A stretch of 64,000 nucleotides of DNA, from NCBI RefSeq assembly GCF_013385635.1, contig NZ_JACAPR010000025.1, positions 1 to 64,000 on the forward strand, in the 5' to 3' direction. Position 1 is the stretch's first letter. The number at the start of each line of letters is the position of its first letter. Position numbers and translations under genes: made by a program. The notes under the pieces were generated by a model, which was given only the letters and a program-made list of their open reading frames with translations, did not search any database and was not told where the DNA came from. Below are positions 51,301 through 59,105 of the stretch, piece by piece. The stretch comes from Pseudomonas gingeri. Its GTDB lineage: Bacteria; Pseudomonadota; Gammaproteobacteria; Pseudomonadales; Pseudomonadaceae.

Positions 51301-52908
51301 GCCGAGCTGCAGCAGGATGGCAAGACCCAGGATGCCCTGGAGGTGCGCCTCACGGCCGTCGGTGACGGTTGGCAGATCACCCAGAGCCAGAGCCTCGGCG
51401 TGGCGGCGGGCGATACGCCATTGAGCCTGCCGGCGGACACCAGCGATATCCGCCTGCGCCTGGACGACAGCCCGCAAGCGCTGTTCCGCGCCAGCCTCGA
51501 CGACCTGCTCAGCTACCCTTACGGCGGCGTCGAACAGACCGCCAGCCAGTTGTTGCCGTTGAGCATCGCCTACCCGGCGCTCTCGGCCAATGCCCAGGTC
51601 CGCGACCGTCTGCGTCTGATCATGCAGAACAGCCGCCTGCGCCTGGTGCAGATGGCCGGCCCGGATGCGTGGTTCACCTGGTGGGGCGAAGACGTCACGC
51701 CGGATGCCTTCCTGACCGCCTATGCCTATTACGCCGACTGGAACGCCAGCAAGGCCCTGGGTATCAGCCTGCCGCCGGAACACTGGCAGCGGGTGCTGGA
51801 CGTCTACGCCAAACAGGCCGCCGCCACACCGCTGTTGCAGCGGGCCCTGGTGGTGGCATTCGCCAAGGAAATGCAACTGCCGGTGAACACTCTGTTGAGC
51901 GGCCTGGTGGACGAACTGGCGAAAGCCGGGGAAGGCGACAACACCAACCTGCTGGACGATGGCGAAGACAGCCTGGTCATGAGCGCACCGGATTCGGCCC
52001 TCGGCCTGGCCAGCGCGCGGGTGCTGACAGCTGCCTTAGCCCGTCAGAACAAAGTGGCCTTGCCGGACGCCTTCACCAAGCAACTGGCTACCGCCGAGCA
52101 GCGCCTGGGTGCCAGCTCGCAACCGTTCGCCACGGCCTTGAGCCTGTCGCTCAAACCGTTCAATGCCGACCAGGCCCAGGACCTGTTGCAGCGTCTGTTG
52201 CCGCAGCAATCGACCCTGGAGCGTGCGCTGGCCCTGACCTGGCTGCAACGCAGCGTCGAACAGGCGCCGAAGACCGTGGCCCTCGCCCCGGGCGAAGGCT
52301 GGCAGCCGCGCCAGGGCGCGACCGGCGAAAACTACTGGCAGTGGCAGGGCGCGGGCGTGCCGTCCGTGCTCTCGCTGAGCGGTGCCCAGGAGCGTCCCGT
52401 GCGGGCGAACCTGAGCTACCTCAGCCAGGCCAAGGTCCCGGACGACCTGCCGGTGACCCTCAAGCGCCGCTTGCTGCAACTGGTGCCGGGCGATGATGCC
52501 TACAGCTTCAGCCTGAAGGCGGTGGGCAAGGAACCGCTGTCCAGCGACAACCTCTACCTGGACGAAGTCATCCTCACCAGCAAAGGCCCGAAACCGCTGC
52601 GCTACGGCATGCTCGAAGTGCCGCTGCCGCCGGGTGCCGACGTCGAGCGCACCACCTGGGGCGTGAACATCGTCGGCGCGCCGGGCACCGATTCGGCGCC
52701 GCTGGAGAAGGCCCGCTTCGAAGCCGGGCAACTGGCCTATGCCGTACCGGTGAACAGCCTGAGTGGCGAAGTGCGGGTCCGTCACCTGATCCGCTTCTCG
52801 CAGAAAGGTCAGTTCAACCTGCCGCCGGCACGTTTCAGCCAGATCTATGCGCCGGAGCATCAGGCCCAGGAGCAGAAATCGAGCCTTGGACAGATCACGG
52901 TCGAATGA
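48340..52908 (+). CDS. magD: Bacterial alpha-2-macroglobulin MagD (no thioester)
   Basis: A 1522-residue periplasmic protease-trap homologue. The signal-like segment is LLSRMVFALAVLLPVAAGAA, without a lipobox Cys. MG-type beta domains include FTDRPLYRPGDWVSLKI; the WAPE-like and A2M domains follow (WQPELVTDANGKVRFTFRMP). Thioester-bearing relatives read CxEQ; here the site is G1063-V-E-Q, so the covalent trap is lost, as reported for P. aeruginosa MagD (1516 residues). The start ATG 48340 overlaps the magC stop. Likely role: non-covalent trapping of proteases in the periplasm together with the other Mag proteins. Confidence 0.93.
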   Translation: MNGSRMMRLLSRMVFALAVLLPVAAGAADDSVPPSNYTPVAGESFFLLADTSFASDEQAMVRLEAPGRDYRRFRMEPYGGADIRVYRIDQPLEFLKRQKNLHRVVSDAQFKGEGLSNTLAYLWDNWYAKSRRVMQRAFSYESRKQVTEEVPELKMGDTLGAPTPYDAHPQYAPLPGLPLVSQFRYPLWEAKPIQPPKGVDLAGSSSQFISVSPGNVYVPLGKLKPGLYLVEALIGKYRATTVVFVSNTVAVSKITGDELLVWAARKHEGSSVPKVKVLWTDGLGVMSSGETDADGLLRLKHVSPERSFMIGEDEEGGVFVSENFYYDSEIYDTKLYAFTDRPLYRPGDWVSLKIVGREFKNARDSVNPTTAPVRVTVLDATGTALQSLDLNLDAKSGTQGRFQLPDNAVAGGYELRFSYRDQTYSSAFRVAEYIKPHFEVSMDLAKQDFRTGEAIKGKLLLLYPDGKPVADARVQLSLRAQQLSMVDNELQYLGQFPVELTSAELTTDDKGVAVLDLPAAEKPSRYMLTVFASDGAAYRVKTTKEILIERGAARYRLSAPQRFSATGEKVQFGYASEASAEAAARQPASYSWVRLEDQSTGGGKLAAVDKGFSVTFDRPGTYNLSIKDDHERILGATGHSVTGDGVKAVPGTVEILLDKPEYQAGDEALALITFPEPVSDALLSLERDKVEATALLSKGADWLRLEKLSDTQYRVRIPVKDNFAPNLTFSVLYTKGGEYSFQNAGIKVAAPQIDIAVATDKDSYQPGDTVSVDLTTQFAGKPIPAHLTVSVVDEMIYALQPEVAPSIDQFFYHPRRNNVRTSASLSFISYDVALPGSPGAPGKANRSERGVKVLERPRREDVDTAAWQPELVTDANGKVRFTFRMPDSLTRWRITVRAMADAGQVGQKNQFIRSDKPLYLKWSGPTHLRNGDKPTFGVFAFSQADKPVKAELLIRLAGQEQRLPLSLNKGINYIPLPSSALSSGEWSAELQQDGKTQDALEVRLTAVGDGWQITQSQSLGVAAGDTPLSLPADTSDIRLRLDDSPQALFRASLDDLLSYPYGGVEQTASQLLPLSIAYPALSANAQVRDRLRLIMQNSRLRLVQMAGPDAWFTWWGEDVTPDAFLTAYAYYADWNASKALGISLPPEHWQRVLDVYAKQAAATPLLQRALVVAFAKEMQLPVNTLLSGLVDELAKAGEGDNTNLLDDGEDSLVMSAPDSALGLASARVLTAALARQNKVALPDAFTKQLATAEQRLGASSQPFATALSLSLKPFNADQAQDLLQRLLPQQSTLERALALTWLQRSVEQAPKTVALAPGEGWQPRQGATGENYWQWQGAGVPSVLSLSGAQERPVRANLSYLSQAKVPDDLPVTLKRRLLQLVPGDDAYSFSLKAVGKEPLSSDNLYLDEVILTSKGPKPLRYGMLEVPLPPGADVERTTWGVNIVGAPGTDSAPLEKARFEAGQLAYAVPVNSLSGEVRVRHLIRFSQKGQFNLPPARFSQIYAPEHQAQEQKSSLGQITVE

Positions 52909-52909
52909 C

Positions 52910-54556
52910 ATGACCCGTCGCCTGGCCTGGCTGTTGTTGTGTGTCCTTCCTCTGCTGGCGACGGCGGAGGAGGAGCCCGTGCGCCTGGCCTGGAAAGGCG
53001 CCGATGGCTACGAACTGGTGCAGTTGAACCGTACCCAGGTGCTCGCTCGCGAGCCTTTACCGGCGAGCCTGCAAGCACCGTTGGGCAGCCTGTGGAAGTT
53101 GTTCGTCTACGCCTGGCTGGTGGATACCGACCAGCAGGAGCCGGCCTACGATTGCCACGGCCAGGACCGCGACGAAGTCTATTGCTGCACGCCGGGTGGC
53201 AGCATCGCCCGGGATCCGGCGCTGGTGAAATCCTGCGGACTGTATTTCGAGCCCGAGCGGCTGCAGATCGACGCCGCCCGCTGGCGGGACTACTGGCAGG
53301 CACGACACGCTCCGGCGTGGCTGCTCGATCTCGACCAGCTCAAGCCACAGACCCGTGTGTCGATTGCCGAGCTGCTGGAAACCCTGCGCACCTTGCCGGC
53401 CCAGGAGCAGGCCCGAAAACTCTTGCTCGATGTGGTGCTCGGCGCCGCGGACGGCCAGGCGGTCGGCGTGCTGGGCGCACGCCTGCGGGTCAAGACCTGG
53501 AGCTGGCTGGGTGACAACGATCCGCAATCGCGCCAGGGCGGCTTTGCCGGCTGGCTGGAAGATGGCACGCCGCTGTGGGTCGGTGGGCGCGGCACCAGCC
53601 AGATGGTCCTGCGGCACTACTCGGACGTCCTCGGCAGCTTCCTGCCCGCGCCCTCTGCGGCGTATGCCGGGCGTTGCGTGCAGGTCGAACTGTTTTCGCG
53701 CTACCCGCTGAAAGGCGTCAGCCGCGCGGACGGCCAGGCGGCCTCCAACGGTGCGCTGCAAGGCCGCTACCGGGTCGACTTCGCCAATGGCAACCAGCTG
53801 GATATCGAAAGCGCCGGCGAACTGTTCCTGCTGCAGAACGCCGGCCAGCCGCAACTGGTCGCCCGTCTGGATCGCGAAGAGTACGTCGCCCGGGTCCTGC
53901 AGCGGGAAGCCAAGAGCGAACCGGTGGAAGCCGCCAAGGCCCTGGCCGTCGCCATCCGCACCTACCTGCTGCAGAACGCCGCGCGCAACGGCGATTGCCT
54001 GAGCATCGACGACAGCAGCAGTCGCCAGCGCGTCGCCCCGCGCCCGGCCACCGCCGATGCCCGCACGATTGCCGCCTGGACCAGCGACCTGGTACTGGCC
54101 GGCAGTCCCGTGACCTACCACAGCGACCAGCCCGGCCCGGACAAACTGTCCTGGCAACAGGCCGTTGAACAGGCCAATGCCGGTGCGCGCTACGACCTGA
54201 TCCTGCAGCGTGCCTACCCGCGCGCGAGCCTCAGCCGCTGGGACAACCCGGTCGCTTCCTGCGAGCCGCTGCCCGCCGCCCGTGACTGGCTGCTCAAGCA
54301 GCGCCGTGGCTGGCGCCCGCGCCTGGACCAGGAAGTCGGCTATAACGAACTCAGCCAGTTCGCCGTCTGCCGGTTGTCGTTTGGCCGGCCATATGTCGAC
54401 CGCGAACGCCAGCGCATCTACGTGCGCGGCGTGCTGACCCAGCAAGACCGGCTCGACCTGACCCATGAATACCTGCACCTGGCGTTCGAGGCCCATCCGA
54501 ACGGCCAGGACGAAGACTATATCGAAGGGCTTGCCCGCCACCTGTTACTGGAATAG
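52910..54556 (+). CDS. magE: MagE-like DUF2300 secreted protein
   Basis: A 548-residue exported protein of the DUF2300 (YfaQ) family. A signal peptide (RRLAWLLLCVLPLLATA) is followed by three recognisable blocks. Near residue 60, GSLWKLF has the SxxK form of penicillin-binding/beta-lactamase-like serine enzymes. Around 345-430, EYVARVLQREAKSEPVEAAK with ALAVAIRTYLL resembles SpoIID amidase-enhancer/transglycosylase domains. At the C-terminus H519-E-Y-L-H523 with E539 (YIEGLA) has a gluzincin-like HExxH...E pattern. It points to peptidoglycan work, but no activity is known. The start ATG 52910 is 1 bp after the magD stop. Confidence 0.82.
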   Translation: MTRRLAWLLLCVLPLLATAEEEPVRLAWKGADGYELVQLNRTQVLAREPLPASLQAPLGSLWKLFVYAWLVDTDQQEPAYDCHGQDRDEVYCCTPGGSIARDPALVKSCGLYFEPERLQIDAARWRDYWQARHAPAWLLDLDQLKPQTRVSIAELLETLRTLPAQEQARKLLLDVVLGAADGQAVGVLGARLRVKTWSWLGDNDPQSRQGGFAGWLEDGTPLWVGGRGTSQMVLRHYSDVLGSFLPAPSAAYAGRCVQVELFSRYPLKGVSRADGQAASNGALQGRYRVDFANGNQLDIESAGELFLLQNAGQPQLVARLDREEYVARVLQREAKSEPVEAAKALAVAIRTYLLQNAARNGDCLSIDDSSSRQRVAPRPATADARTIAAWTSDLVLAGSPVTYHSDQPGPDKLSWQQAVEQANAGARYDLILQRAYPRASLSRWDNPVASCEPLPAARDWLLKQRRGWRPRLDQEVGYNELSQFAVCRLSFGRPYVDRERQRIYVRGVLTQQDRLDLTHEYLHLAFEAHPNGQDEDYIEGLARHLLLE

Positions 54557-54559
54557 GCC

Positions 54560-55375
54560 ATGACATTGCGTATCCACACCGTTGCCCTGTTCCTCAGCGC
54601 GCTGGCCGTGCTGACCCCGGCCCAGGCCGACAACGCCATCCGCCTCGACACCCCGATCGGCGGCTGGCGCGTCGGCTCGGCGGACGAAGAACGCTACAGC
54701 CAGACGGTCAACTACCCGGCCTCCTCGGTCAACACCCCGCAAGGCCAGGCCAGCACGGCGCGCATCCTCGGCCAGATCAAGGGCGCGCCGAAGGACGCCA
54801 AGGCACCGGGCAACCTGATCATCAACGGCATCAGCATGCCGCTGAAGCTCGACGAAGCCGGCAACTTCGATCGCCCGTACTCATTCCCGGGCGGCACCAA
54901 CAGCGTCGAAGTGCGCAGCCCCGATGGCCAACAGCGCAAGCGCGTGCAGTTCCTCAATTCCGGCGGCGGGACCAAGGCCAAGCTGCGCATCCTGCTGTCC
55001 TGGGACAGCGACGGCACCGACCTCGACCTGCACGTGGTCACACCGGACGGCGCGCACATCTGGTACGGCGACCGCTCGGCGCCCAACGGTGGCTCGCTGG
55101 ACGTCGACGTCACCACCGGCTACGGCCCGGAAATCTTCTCCATGCCCGCACCGATCAAGGGCCAGTACCTGGTGTATGTGAACTACTACGGCGGCGGCTA
55201 CCGCAGCGATGACGACGAAGACGGCGGCCAGGAAAACGCCGTCCAGGCCCTGACCACGGCGAAAATCACGCTGATCACGGAAGAAGGGACGGTCAACGAG
55301 AAGATGGAATCGTTCATCGTGCCGATGCGGGCACCGGGGGAGCTGACGTTGGTGAGGCGGTTTAGTTACCCATAG
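54560..55375 (+). CDS. magF: MagF-like DUF2135 secreted protein
   Basis: A 271-residue exported protein, paralogue of MagA (44951). The signal peptide is MTLRIHTVALFLSALAVLTP ending AQA. The N-terminal part has IRLDTPIGGWRVGSADEERY and the DUF2135 core is LRILLSWDSDGTDLDLHVVT then PDGAHIWYGD, closing with NEKMESFIVPMRAPGEL. It starts 3 bp after the magE stop and is the last gene before the composition change at about 55.4 kb. Confidence 0.86.
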   Translation: MTLRIHTVALFLSALAVLTPAQADNAIRLDTPIGGWRVGSADEERYSQTVNYPASSVNTPQGQASTARILGQIKGAPKDAKAPGNLIINGISMPLKLDEAGNFDRPYSFPGGTNSVEVRSPDGQQRKRVQFLNSGGGTKAKLRILLSWDSDGTDLDLHVVTPDGAHIWYGDRSAPNGGSLDVDVTTGYGPEIFSMPAPIKGQYLVYVNYYGGGYRSDDDEDGGQENAVQALTTAKITLITEEGTVNEKMESFIVPMRAPGELTLVRRFSYP

Positions 55376-55457
55376 GTGTGGGGAAACTTTGTACGTCCTG
55401 ACGAGCGTAAGAGGCGTTCTGCCCTCTCTGGTTTATACTGAGAGCCGGTGATCATTG

Positions 55458-55486
55458 TTTGTTTGATTAATTTTATATTAAACAAA
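55458..55486. promoter_or_regulatory. AT-rich inverted repeat upstream of antitoxin-like gene
   Basis: TTTGTTTGA (55458-55466) and TTAAACAAA (55478-55486) pair with one mismatch and surround an AT-only core that could contain a -10 element. Such dyads are commonly the operator of self-regulating antitoxins; here the DUF6088-like gene starts 46 bp downstream. Confidence 0.4.
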
Positions 55487-55531
55487 TGGTTAGCTGATTT
55501 TTATGGCTAGGTGATGCCTCGGGAGCGAGCC

Positions 55532-55939
55532 ATGCTTATCGAAGAACGTCTGAAAAGATCCATCGCCCTGCGAAAGGACGAGGTTTTTTTGCGCTCCGAG
55601 TTTTGCGACTTCGGCAGCCCGGCGCAGCTATCTCGTGCCCTGCGTCATCTGATCGCCAACGGCGTATTGGTCAAACTGGGTGTGGGCGTCTTCGCAAAGG
55701 CAAAACCCAGTGTTCTGACGGGTAAGCCGATCCCGATTCGTCCGCTTGAGGTGCTGGCACCGCTGGTTTTACAGAAACTCGGTGTGAAGACCCAAGTCGG
55801 GCGTGCTGCGCGTGAATACAACGCGGGCGACACTTTGCAGCTTCCAGCGGGCATCGTATTGGACACGGGTTCTCGCCGTATCAACCGCAAGCTTGGTTTT
55901 GGTGGGCGTTACGTGACTTATGAAAATCATTACGCCTGA
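55532..55939 (+). CDS. DUF6088/AbiEi-like antitoxin protein
   Basis: A 135-residue protein with an N-terminal winged-helix stretch (KDEVFLRSEFCDFGSPAQLSRALRHLIANGVLVKLG) and the C-terminal segment LDTGSRRINRKLGFGGRYVTY. This matches the DUF6088 family, which forms type IV-like toxin-antitoxin pairs with AbiEii nucleotidyltransferases. The start is ATG 55532, after GGGAG; GTG 55511 and ATG 55514 are upstream alternatives. The gene appears intact, but its toxin partner immediately downstream is only a stub. Confidence 0.72.
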   Translation: MLIEERLKRSIALRKDEVFLRSEFCDFGSPAQLSRALRHLIANGVLVKLGVGVFAKAKPSVLTGKPIPIRPLEVLAPLVLQKLGVKTQVGRAAREYNAGDTLQLPAGIVLDTGSRRINRKLGFGGRYVTYENHYA

Positions 55940-56054
55940 GCAGGCCGAGTTGATTGATGCGGTGCTGGCTGAGGTTGATGTTGGTTTGCTGACAGCCAGC
56001 ATCCTCGAAAAAGACATCCATGTGACCGACGCTTTGCAAGCCTTGATGATTTGA
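55920..56054 (+). pseudogene. AbiEii-like toxin remnant (N-terminal 44 codons)
   Basis: ATG 55920 overlaps the end of the antitoxin-like gene by 20 bp, the usual arrangement. The frame encodes 44 residues and stops. SILEKDIHVTDALQALM matches the N-terminal EKD segment of AbiEii/AbiGii nucleotidyltransferases (typically VEKDxxVTxALxALF). The catalytic part is gone, so no active toxin can be made. Confidence 0.6.
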
Positions 56055-56232
56055 AGAGGGGCCCGCCTCGGCGCTGGAAGACTCTGAGTCGATTGCTACT
56101 CTTATGGCACACGCTTTCGAAAGTGGATATGCGGCTTATATCGCACTGGCACTGGAGGTCGTTGCCCGTACCAAAAGCATGGCCCATCCGGCCCGCGAAT
56201 CCGGACGGCCATGTGAGCGGCGGCACCGATGA
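56050..56232 (+). pseudogene. HigA-like (COG3636) antidote remnant
   Basis: This frame has no start codon: two in-frame TGA codons lie directly upstream. It encodes LEDSESIATLMAHAFESGYA followed by AYIALALEVVARTKSMAHPARES. This resembles the COG3636 addiction-module antidote (dSEEaIaxYLnxALExGDxxxIAxALGxVARAxGMSxxARE). The following recognition helix is missing or frameshifted. It directly abuts the AbiEii-like stub, as if two broken toxin-antitoxin loci had joined. Confidence 0.5.
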
Positions 56233-56331
56233 TCTGAGTCTTTACGCAGGTCGCCCATCGGTTCCGAGTCGTTGGGGGCGTGATGGGCGACTGCGGGAGT
56301 CATCCAGTAAGTCATCGTTTGCTCGGTGCGT

Positions 56332-56853
56332 TCAACTCGACGACCTTCGAACGTTCTGGTGCTGCGTCGCAATCAAGTGGTGCTGCAATCGCCTTAAAAA
56401 TCCCGCCTCGAAAGCATTACGCCGATCCCCCTCCGGGTGGCTGATACGTGCCTGTGTCAGTTGCCACCACAATGGCTGGGTGTTTTGCCGCTCCAGCCAG
56501 CGTTCCGCACAACGAGCGCCACTGGCGATTTCCTGAGCGAACTGATCGTCCCAAGGGGGAGGTGGTGCGGAAGGAGGATCGGTTGAGGCATTGATGCTGA
56601 CCACTGCGTGTGACTCGGATAACGGCGGAGGATGCCTCCGCCGCAAGGCCAGATCGTAAAGAGCGAGGGCATCCTCGATCAGTTTGTCAGCCAGGTCCTT
56701 TTGTTGTTGATCCTTGAAGGCAAGCGTGCGGGCACCGTCCAGGCAGAGCCGGGCGGCATGACGTAGTCGATCGACCGCTTCGTCGTGGCTCAGGGAGGTG
56801 AGTCTTATCAGGGTAGAGATGGGCAATCGGGAGAGTAACGAGCGATCAACCAT
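56332..56853 (-). CDS. Hypothetical protein
   Basis: A 173-residue soluble protein of no family I recognise. The N-terminal 80 residues are helical (LIRLTSLSHDEAVDRLRHAA, QQKDLADKLIEDALALYDLAL), followed by a Pro/Ser-rich linker and a Trp-rich C-terminal part (CAERWLERQNTQPLWWQLTQ). The start is put at ATG 56853 with CGGAG upstream; a TTG codon at 56874 would add seven residues. GC content is normal for Pseudomonas, unlike the flanking AT-rich DNA. Confidence 0.6.
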   Translation of the reverse strand: MVDRSLLSRLPISTLIRLTSLSHDEAVDRLRHAARLCLDGARTLAFKDQQQKDLADKLIEDALALYDLALRRRHPPPLSESHAVVSINASTDPPSAPPPPWDDQFAQEIASGARCAERWLERQNTQPLWWQLTQARISHPEGDRRNAFEAGFLRRLQHHLIATQHQNVRRSSS

Positions 56854-57575
56854 GGAAATGTTCTCCGTGGTCAAGCCGTGTTGGTGGCAGACAGAGTCGG
56901 CGGTGCCCGTGCGTAAAAGGAGGGTAGGCCATTTTCCTTATAGTCCCTGGTTGGATTAAGGAACCGCCATCCGCCGTTCTGACACGGTTAGGGTGGCGGA
57001 CCGCACGAGGGTCAGAAACCGGCAACCAAGGGAACCGGCCAGGCCGAAGCCTGCCTCGCGCGGTCCACCATAGACGCAGCAGCCAGACGCAAAAAAACGC
57101 CGACTACGGGGAGCTATGGCGCTGGCCGCGCCCTGGTTGAGCGAGTTCTGACACTCGGTCACGGGAGTGCCCGTGACTCAACCAGACTAATCGAAGGGGG
57201 TAGAGCTGTTTAAGTTCCGGTTGGACTTAAATTTCGTGCGAAGTATCCGATAGGCGAGGGGAAATGTCTTTCTGCTCATGTGGTATTCGTCAGTGACAAC
57301 GAGCATCTGCTCCTCTCATGGGGGGCAAATTGACTCGTCGCAATTAGCGTATTGGGTGGTAGATTGTATACAATTATGGTGCTTGCGTGATGATCAAAGC
57401 TTTCACTGCAAGGCATATTTGGCTGGTCTCAGTGAGGACGGGAAGGTCCTCTGGCCGCCGCAAAAAGTCTAGACTTGACAGCTTGTTGTGCCTAGTATTC
57501 GCACCATATTTCTTCTCCCGTTACTCATCACAATTTTGGGTTTAGGAAGCACACATATTCGTTAGGGACTCTCTC
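56854..57575. other. Gene-free region before the methyltransferase
   Basis: About 720 bp with no convincing gene. The left part holds the structured palindromic element (56964-57183). The right part (57184-57575) is AT-richer; it has a TTGACA at 57475-57480 with TAGTAT only 12 bp downstream, too close for a standard promoter. A 64-codon open frame (57278-57472) lacks a ribosome site and known homology and is not called. Confidence 0.6.
56964..57183. other. Highly structured palindromic element (ncRNA or repeat candidate)
   Basis: Consecutive stems: CCGCCATCC/GGGTGGCGG (56964-56999) with an inner CCGT-TCTGAC-ACGG hairpin; a 13-bp stem with one mismatch, 56998-57010 with 57054-57066, containing a CAGGC-CGAA-GCCTG hairpin; GGCGC/GCGCC (57118-57132); and a three-way junction closed by GGTTGAG (57135-57141) and CTCAACC (57177-57183) that encloses CGAGT-TCTGAC-ACTCG and TCACGGG-AGTG-CCCGTGA. 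The loop TCTGAC occurs twice, and GTCAGAA (57011-57017) is its complement. The strand that is transcribed, if any, is unknown. Confidence 0.6.
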
Positions 57576-58631
57576 ATGGCCAAGCGCTCTAAAAAGCCGA
57601 TTGCTCTAGATTTATTCTGTGGTTCTGGAGCAGTGTCCTTGGGACTCAAGCAAGCTGGCTTTGATGTTGTTGGGGCCGTTGATTTCGATGCGGGTGCTTG
57701 CCGCACCTATCGAGCGAACCACCGCTCTGTGCGCTTGCTGGAAAAAGATATCCGAGAGGTCGACCCTAACGATTTCACGGATCTCATTCCTGACAAACTC
57801 GATTTGCTGGTTGTATGTGCACCATGCCAACCATTCAGTAGTCAGAACCGACACAAAAGCAAAGATGACGCCCGTAACAATTTGGTCGAAGAGTCAAAAA
57901 AATTTATCGAGCGTTTCAACCCTTCACTTGTATTCCTTGAGAATGTTCCAGGGTTGGCATCCACAGACATATTTGATGGCTTCACCAGATGGTTGAGAGA
58001 TGTCGCGAACTATGATGTCGCTGAGCCAATGCGTGTAGATGCGGCTGAACTGGGCGTTCCACAGCGTCGCACTCGCATGATTTTGGTTGCCGCCAAAGGC
58101 GTTTCTCTTGCTGAGGCGACGAACATAGCTCGCACTAGTAAACGAACGGTTGGTCAAACCATTGGTGACCTACCTATCCCTCCTGTGGGCAGGGAAGCAG
58201 CGGGCGTGGATGCACTGCATTACGCACGTAAACATTCACCCTTGAATATTGAGCGCTTACAAAATATTCCTGTGGATGGTGGTGGACGAGAGTCATTACC
58301 CCCGCACCTCCAGCTTGCTTGCCACCGTAATGCGAAGAAGAGCTCATTTTCGGATACTTACGGTCGGATGAAGTGGGCAGATGTTGCTCCGACTCTTACT
58401 ACCGGTTGTACTGATATAACCCGGGGCCGCTTCGCTCATCCGACTCAAGATAGAGCTATCACGCTGCGTGAGGCTGCTAGACTTCAATCTTTCCCTGATG
58501 AGTATATTTTTTGGGGTAATGCCAGCCAGGTAGCGACCCAGATCGGCAACGCTGTACCGCCAGAAATGATGCGTACTATTGCCCAAAGCCTGAGAGCCGC
58601 ACTCAGCCGGACGATGCCAGAGGTTATTTGA
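57576..58631 (+). CDS. DNA (cytosine-5-)-methyltransferase
   Basis: A 351-residue C5 methyltransferase. Motif I is LDLFCGSGAVSLGLKQAGF (residue 11 on), motif IV APCQPFSSQ with catalytic C84, motif VI FLENVPG, motif VIII GVPQRRTRMIL and motif X QIGNAVPP. The target-recognition region (about 200-280) is short. It starts the putative defence module and overlaps the vsr-like gene by 4 bp (TTGA). Codon use is AT-leaning compared with genes before 55 kb, indicating transfer. It would methylate and so protect host DNA; the recognition sequence is unknown. Confidence 0.93.
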   Translation: MAKRSKKPIALDLFCGSGAVSLGLKQAGFDVVGAVDFDAGACRTYRANHRSVRLLEKDIREVDPNDFTDLIPDKLDLLVVCAPCQPFSSQNRHKSKDDARNNLVEESKKFIERFNPSLVFLENVPGLASTDIFDGFTRWLRDVANYDVAEPMRVDAAELGVPQRRTRMILVAAKGVSLAEATNIARTSKRTVGQTIGDLPIPPVGREAAGVDALHYARKHSPLNIERLQNIPVDGGGRESLPPHLQLACHRNAKKSSFSDTYGRMKWADVAPTLTTGCTDITRGRFAHPTQDRAITLREAARLQSFPDEYIFWGNASQVATQIGNAVPPEMMRTIAQSLRAALSRTMPEVI

Positions 58632-59089
58632 TCAGCAAAGAGCTACCTCGCCCGGCACCATCCTCTTTGATGGTGTCTGTTTTGATGAGGCGTGTTCGCA
58701 GCAAAAATACGGCCCCCGAGTTAGCTGTTCGTAAAATCCTCTTCTCTCTTGGACTCCGCTACCGAATCCACTACAGACCTAGAGTAGTTGCTATCGGTCG
58801 AGCCAATATCGACATAGCTTTCCCAGGCGTAAAACTTGCCGTATTTATCGACGGTTGTTTTTGGCATAGTTGCCCTGATCACGGTACGATCCCGAAAGCT
58901 AATGGGGAATGGTGGGCGGAGAAGCTCTGCAACAACCAAACCAGGGACCGTAGGGTCACAGCTGTACTCCGTGATGAGGGATGGGAGGTGCTCCGTTTTT
59001 GGACACACGAAACACCGGAATGCATAGCCGCCTCTGTAACGCAGGCGCTAGATCTGCTAAAAAAACAAAACAAACCAGCTACTCCTTAG
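58628..59089 (+). CDS. Vsr-family very short patch repair endonuclease
   Basis: A 153-residue endonuclease. Vsr features: KNTAPELAVRKILFSLGLRY with the conserved Glu 31, NIDIAFPGVKLAVFIDGCFW with catalytic Asp 62 and Asp 75, and the zinc-linked HSCPDH segment; WEVLRFWTHE is near the end. In E. coli, Vsr nicks T:G mismatches created by deaminated 5-methylcytosine; relatives in defence modules may act as the restriction nuclease. The likely start is TTG 58628, within the methyltransferase stop, with AGAGG upstream; ATG 58670 has no ribosome site. Confidence 0.9.
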   Translation: MISKELPRPAPSSLMVSVLMRRVRSKNTAPELAVRKILFSLGLRYRIHYRPRVVAIGRANIDIAFPGVKLAVFIDGCFWHSCPDHGTIPKANGEWWAEKLCNNQTRDRRVTAVLRDEGWEVLRFWTHETPECIAASVTQALDLLKKQNKPATP

Positions 59090-59105
59090 AGACCTAGGAG
59101 TCTTT

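Noticed and set aside
48367..51876. 1169-codon - strand frame opposite magD
   Set aside because: The + strand has a complete macroglobulin with correct start, stop and operon overlaps; the antisense frame is a codon-bias shadow.
51369..52496. 375-codon + strand frame inside magD
   Set aside because: It is out of frame within magD, low in complexity (Gly/Arg/Pro) and has no motifs.
56956..57162. 68-codon - strand frame through the structured element
   Set aside because: It is Cys/Gly/Arg-rich and follows the palindromes, so it is probably a translation artefact of the element.
57278..57472. 64-codon + strand frame upstream of the methyltransferase
   Set aside because: No ribosome site, no known motifs, and codons not like either host or island genes.
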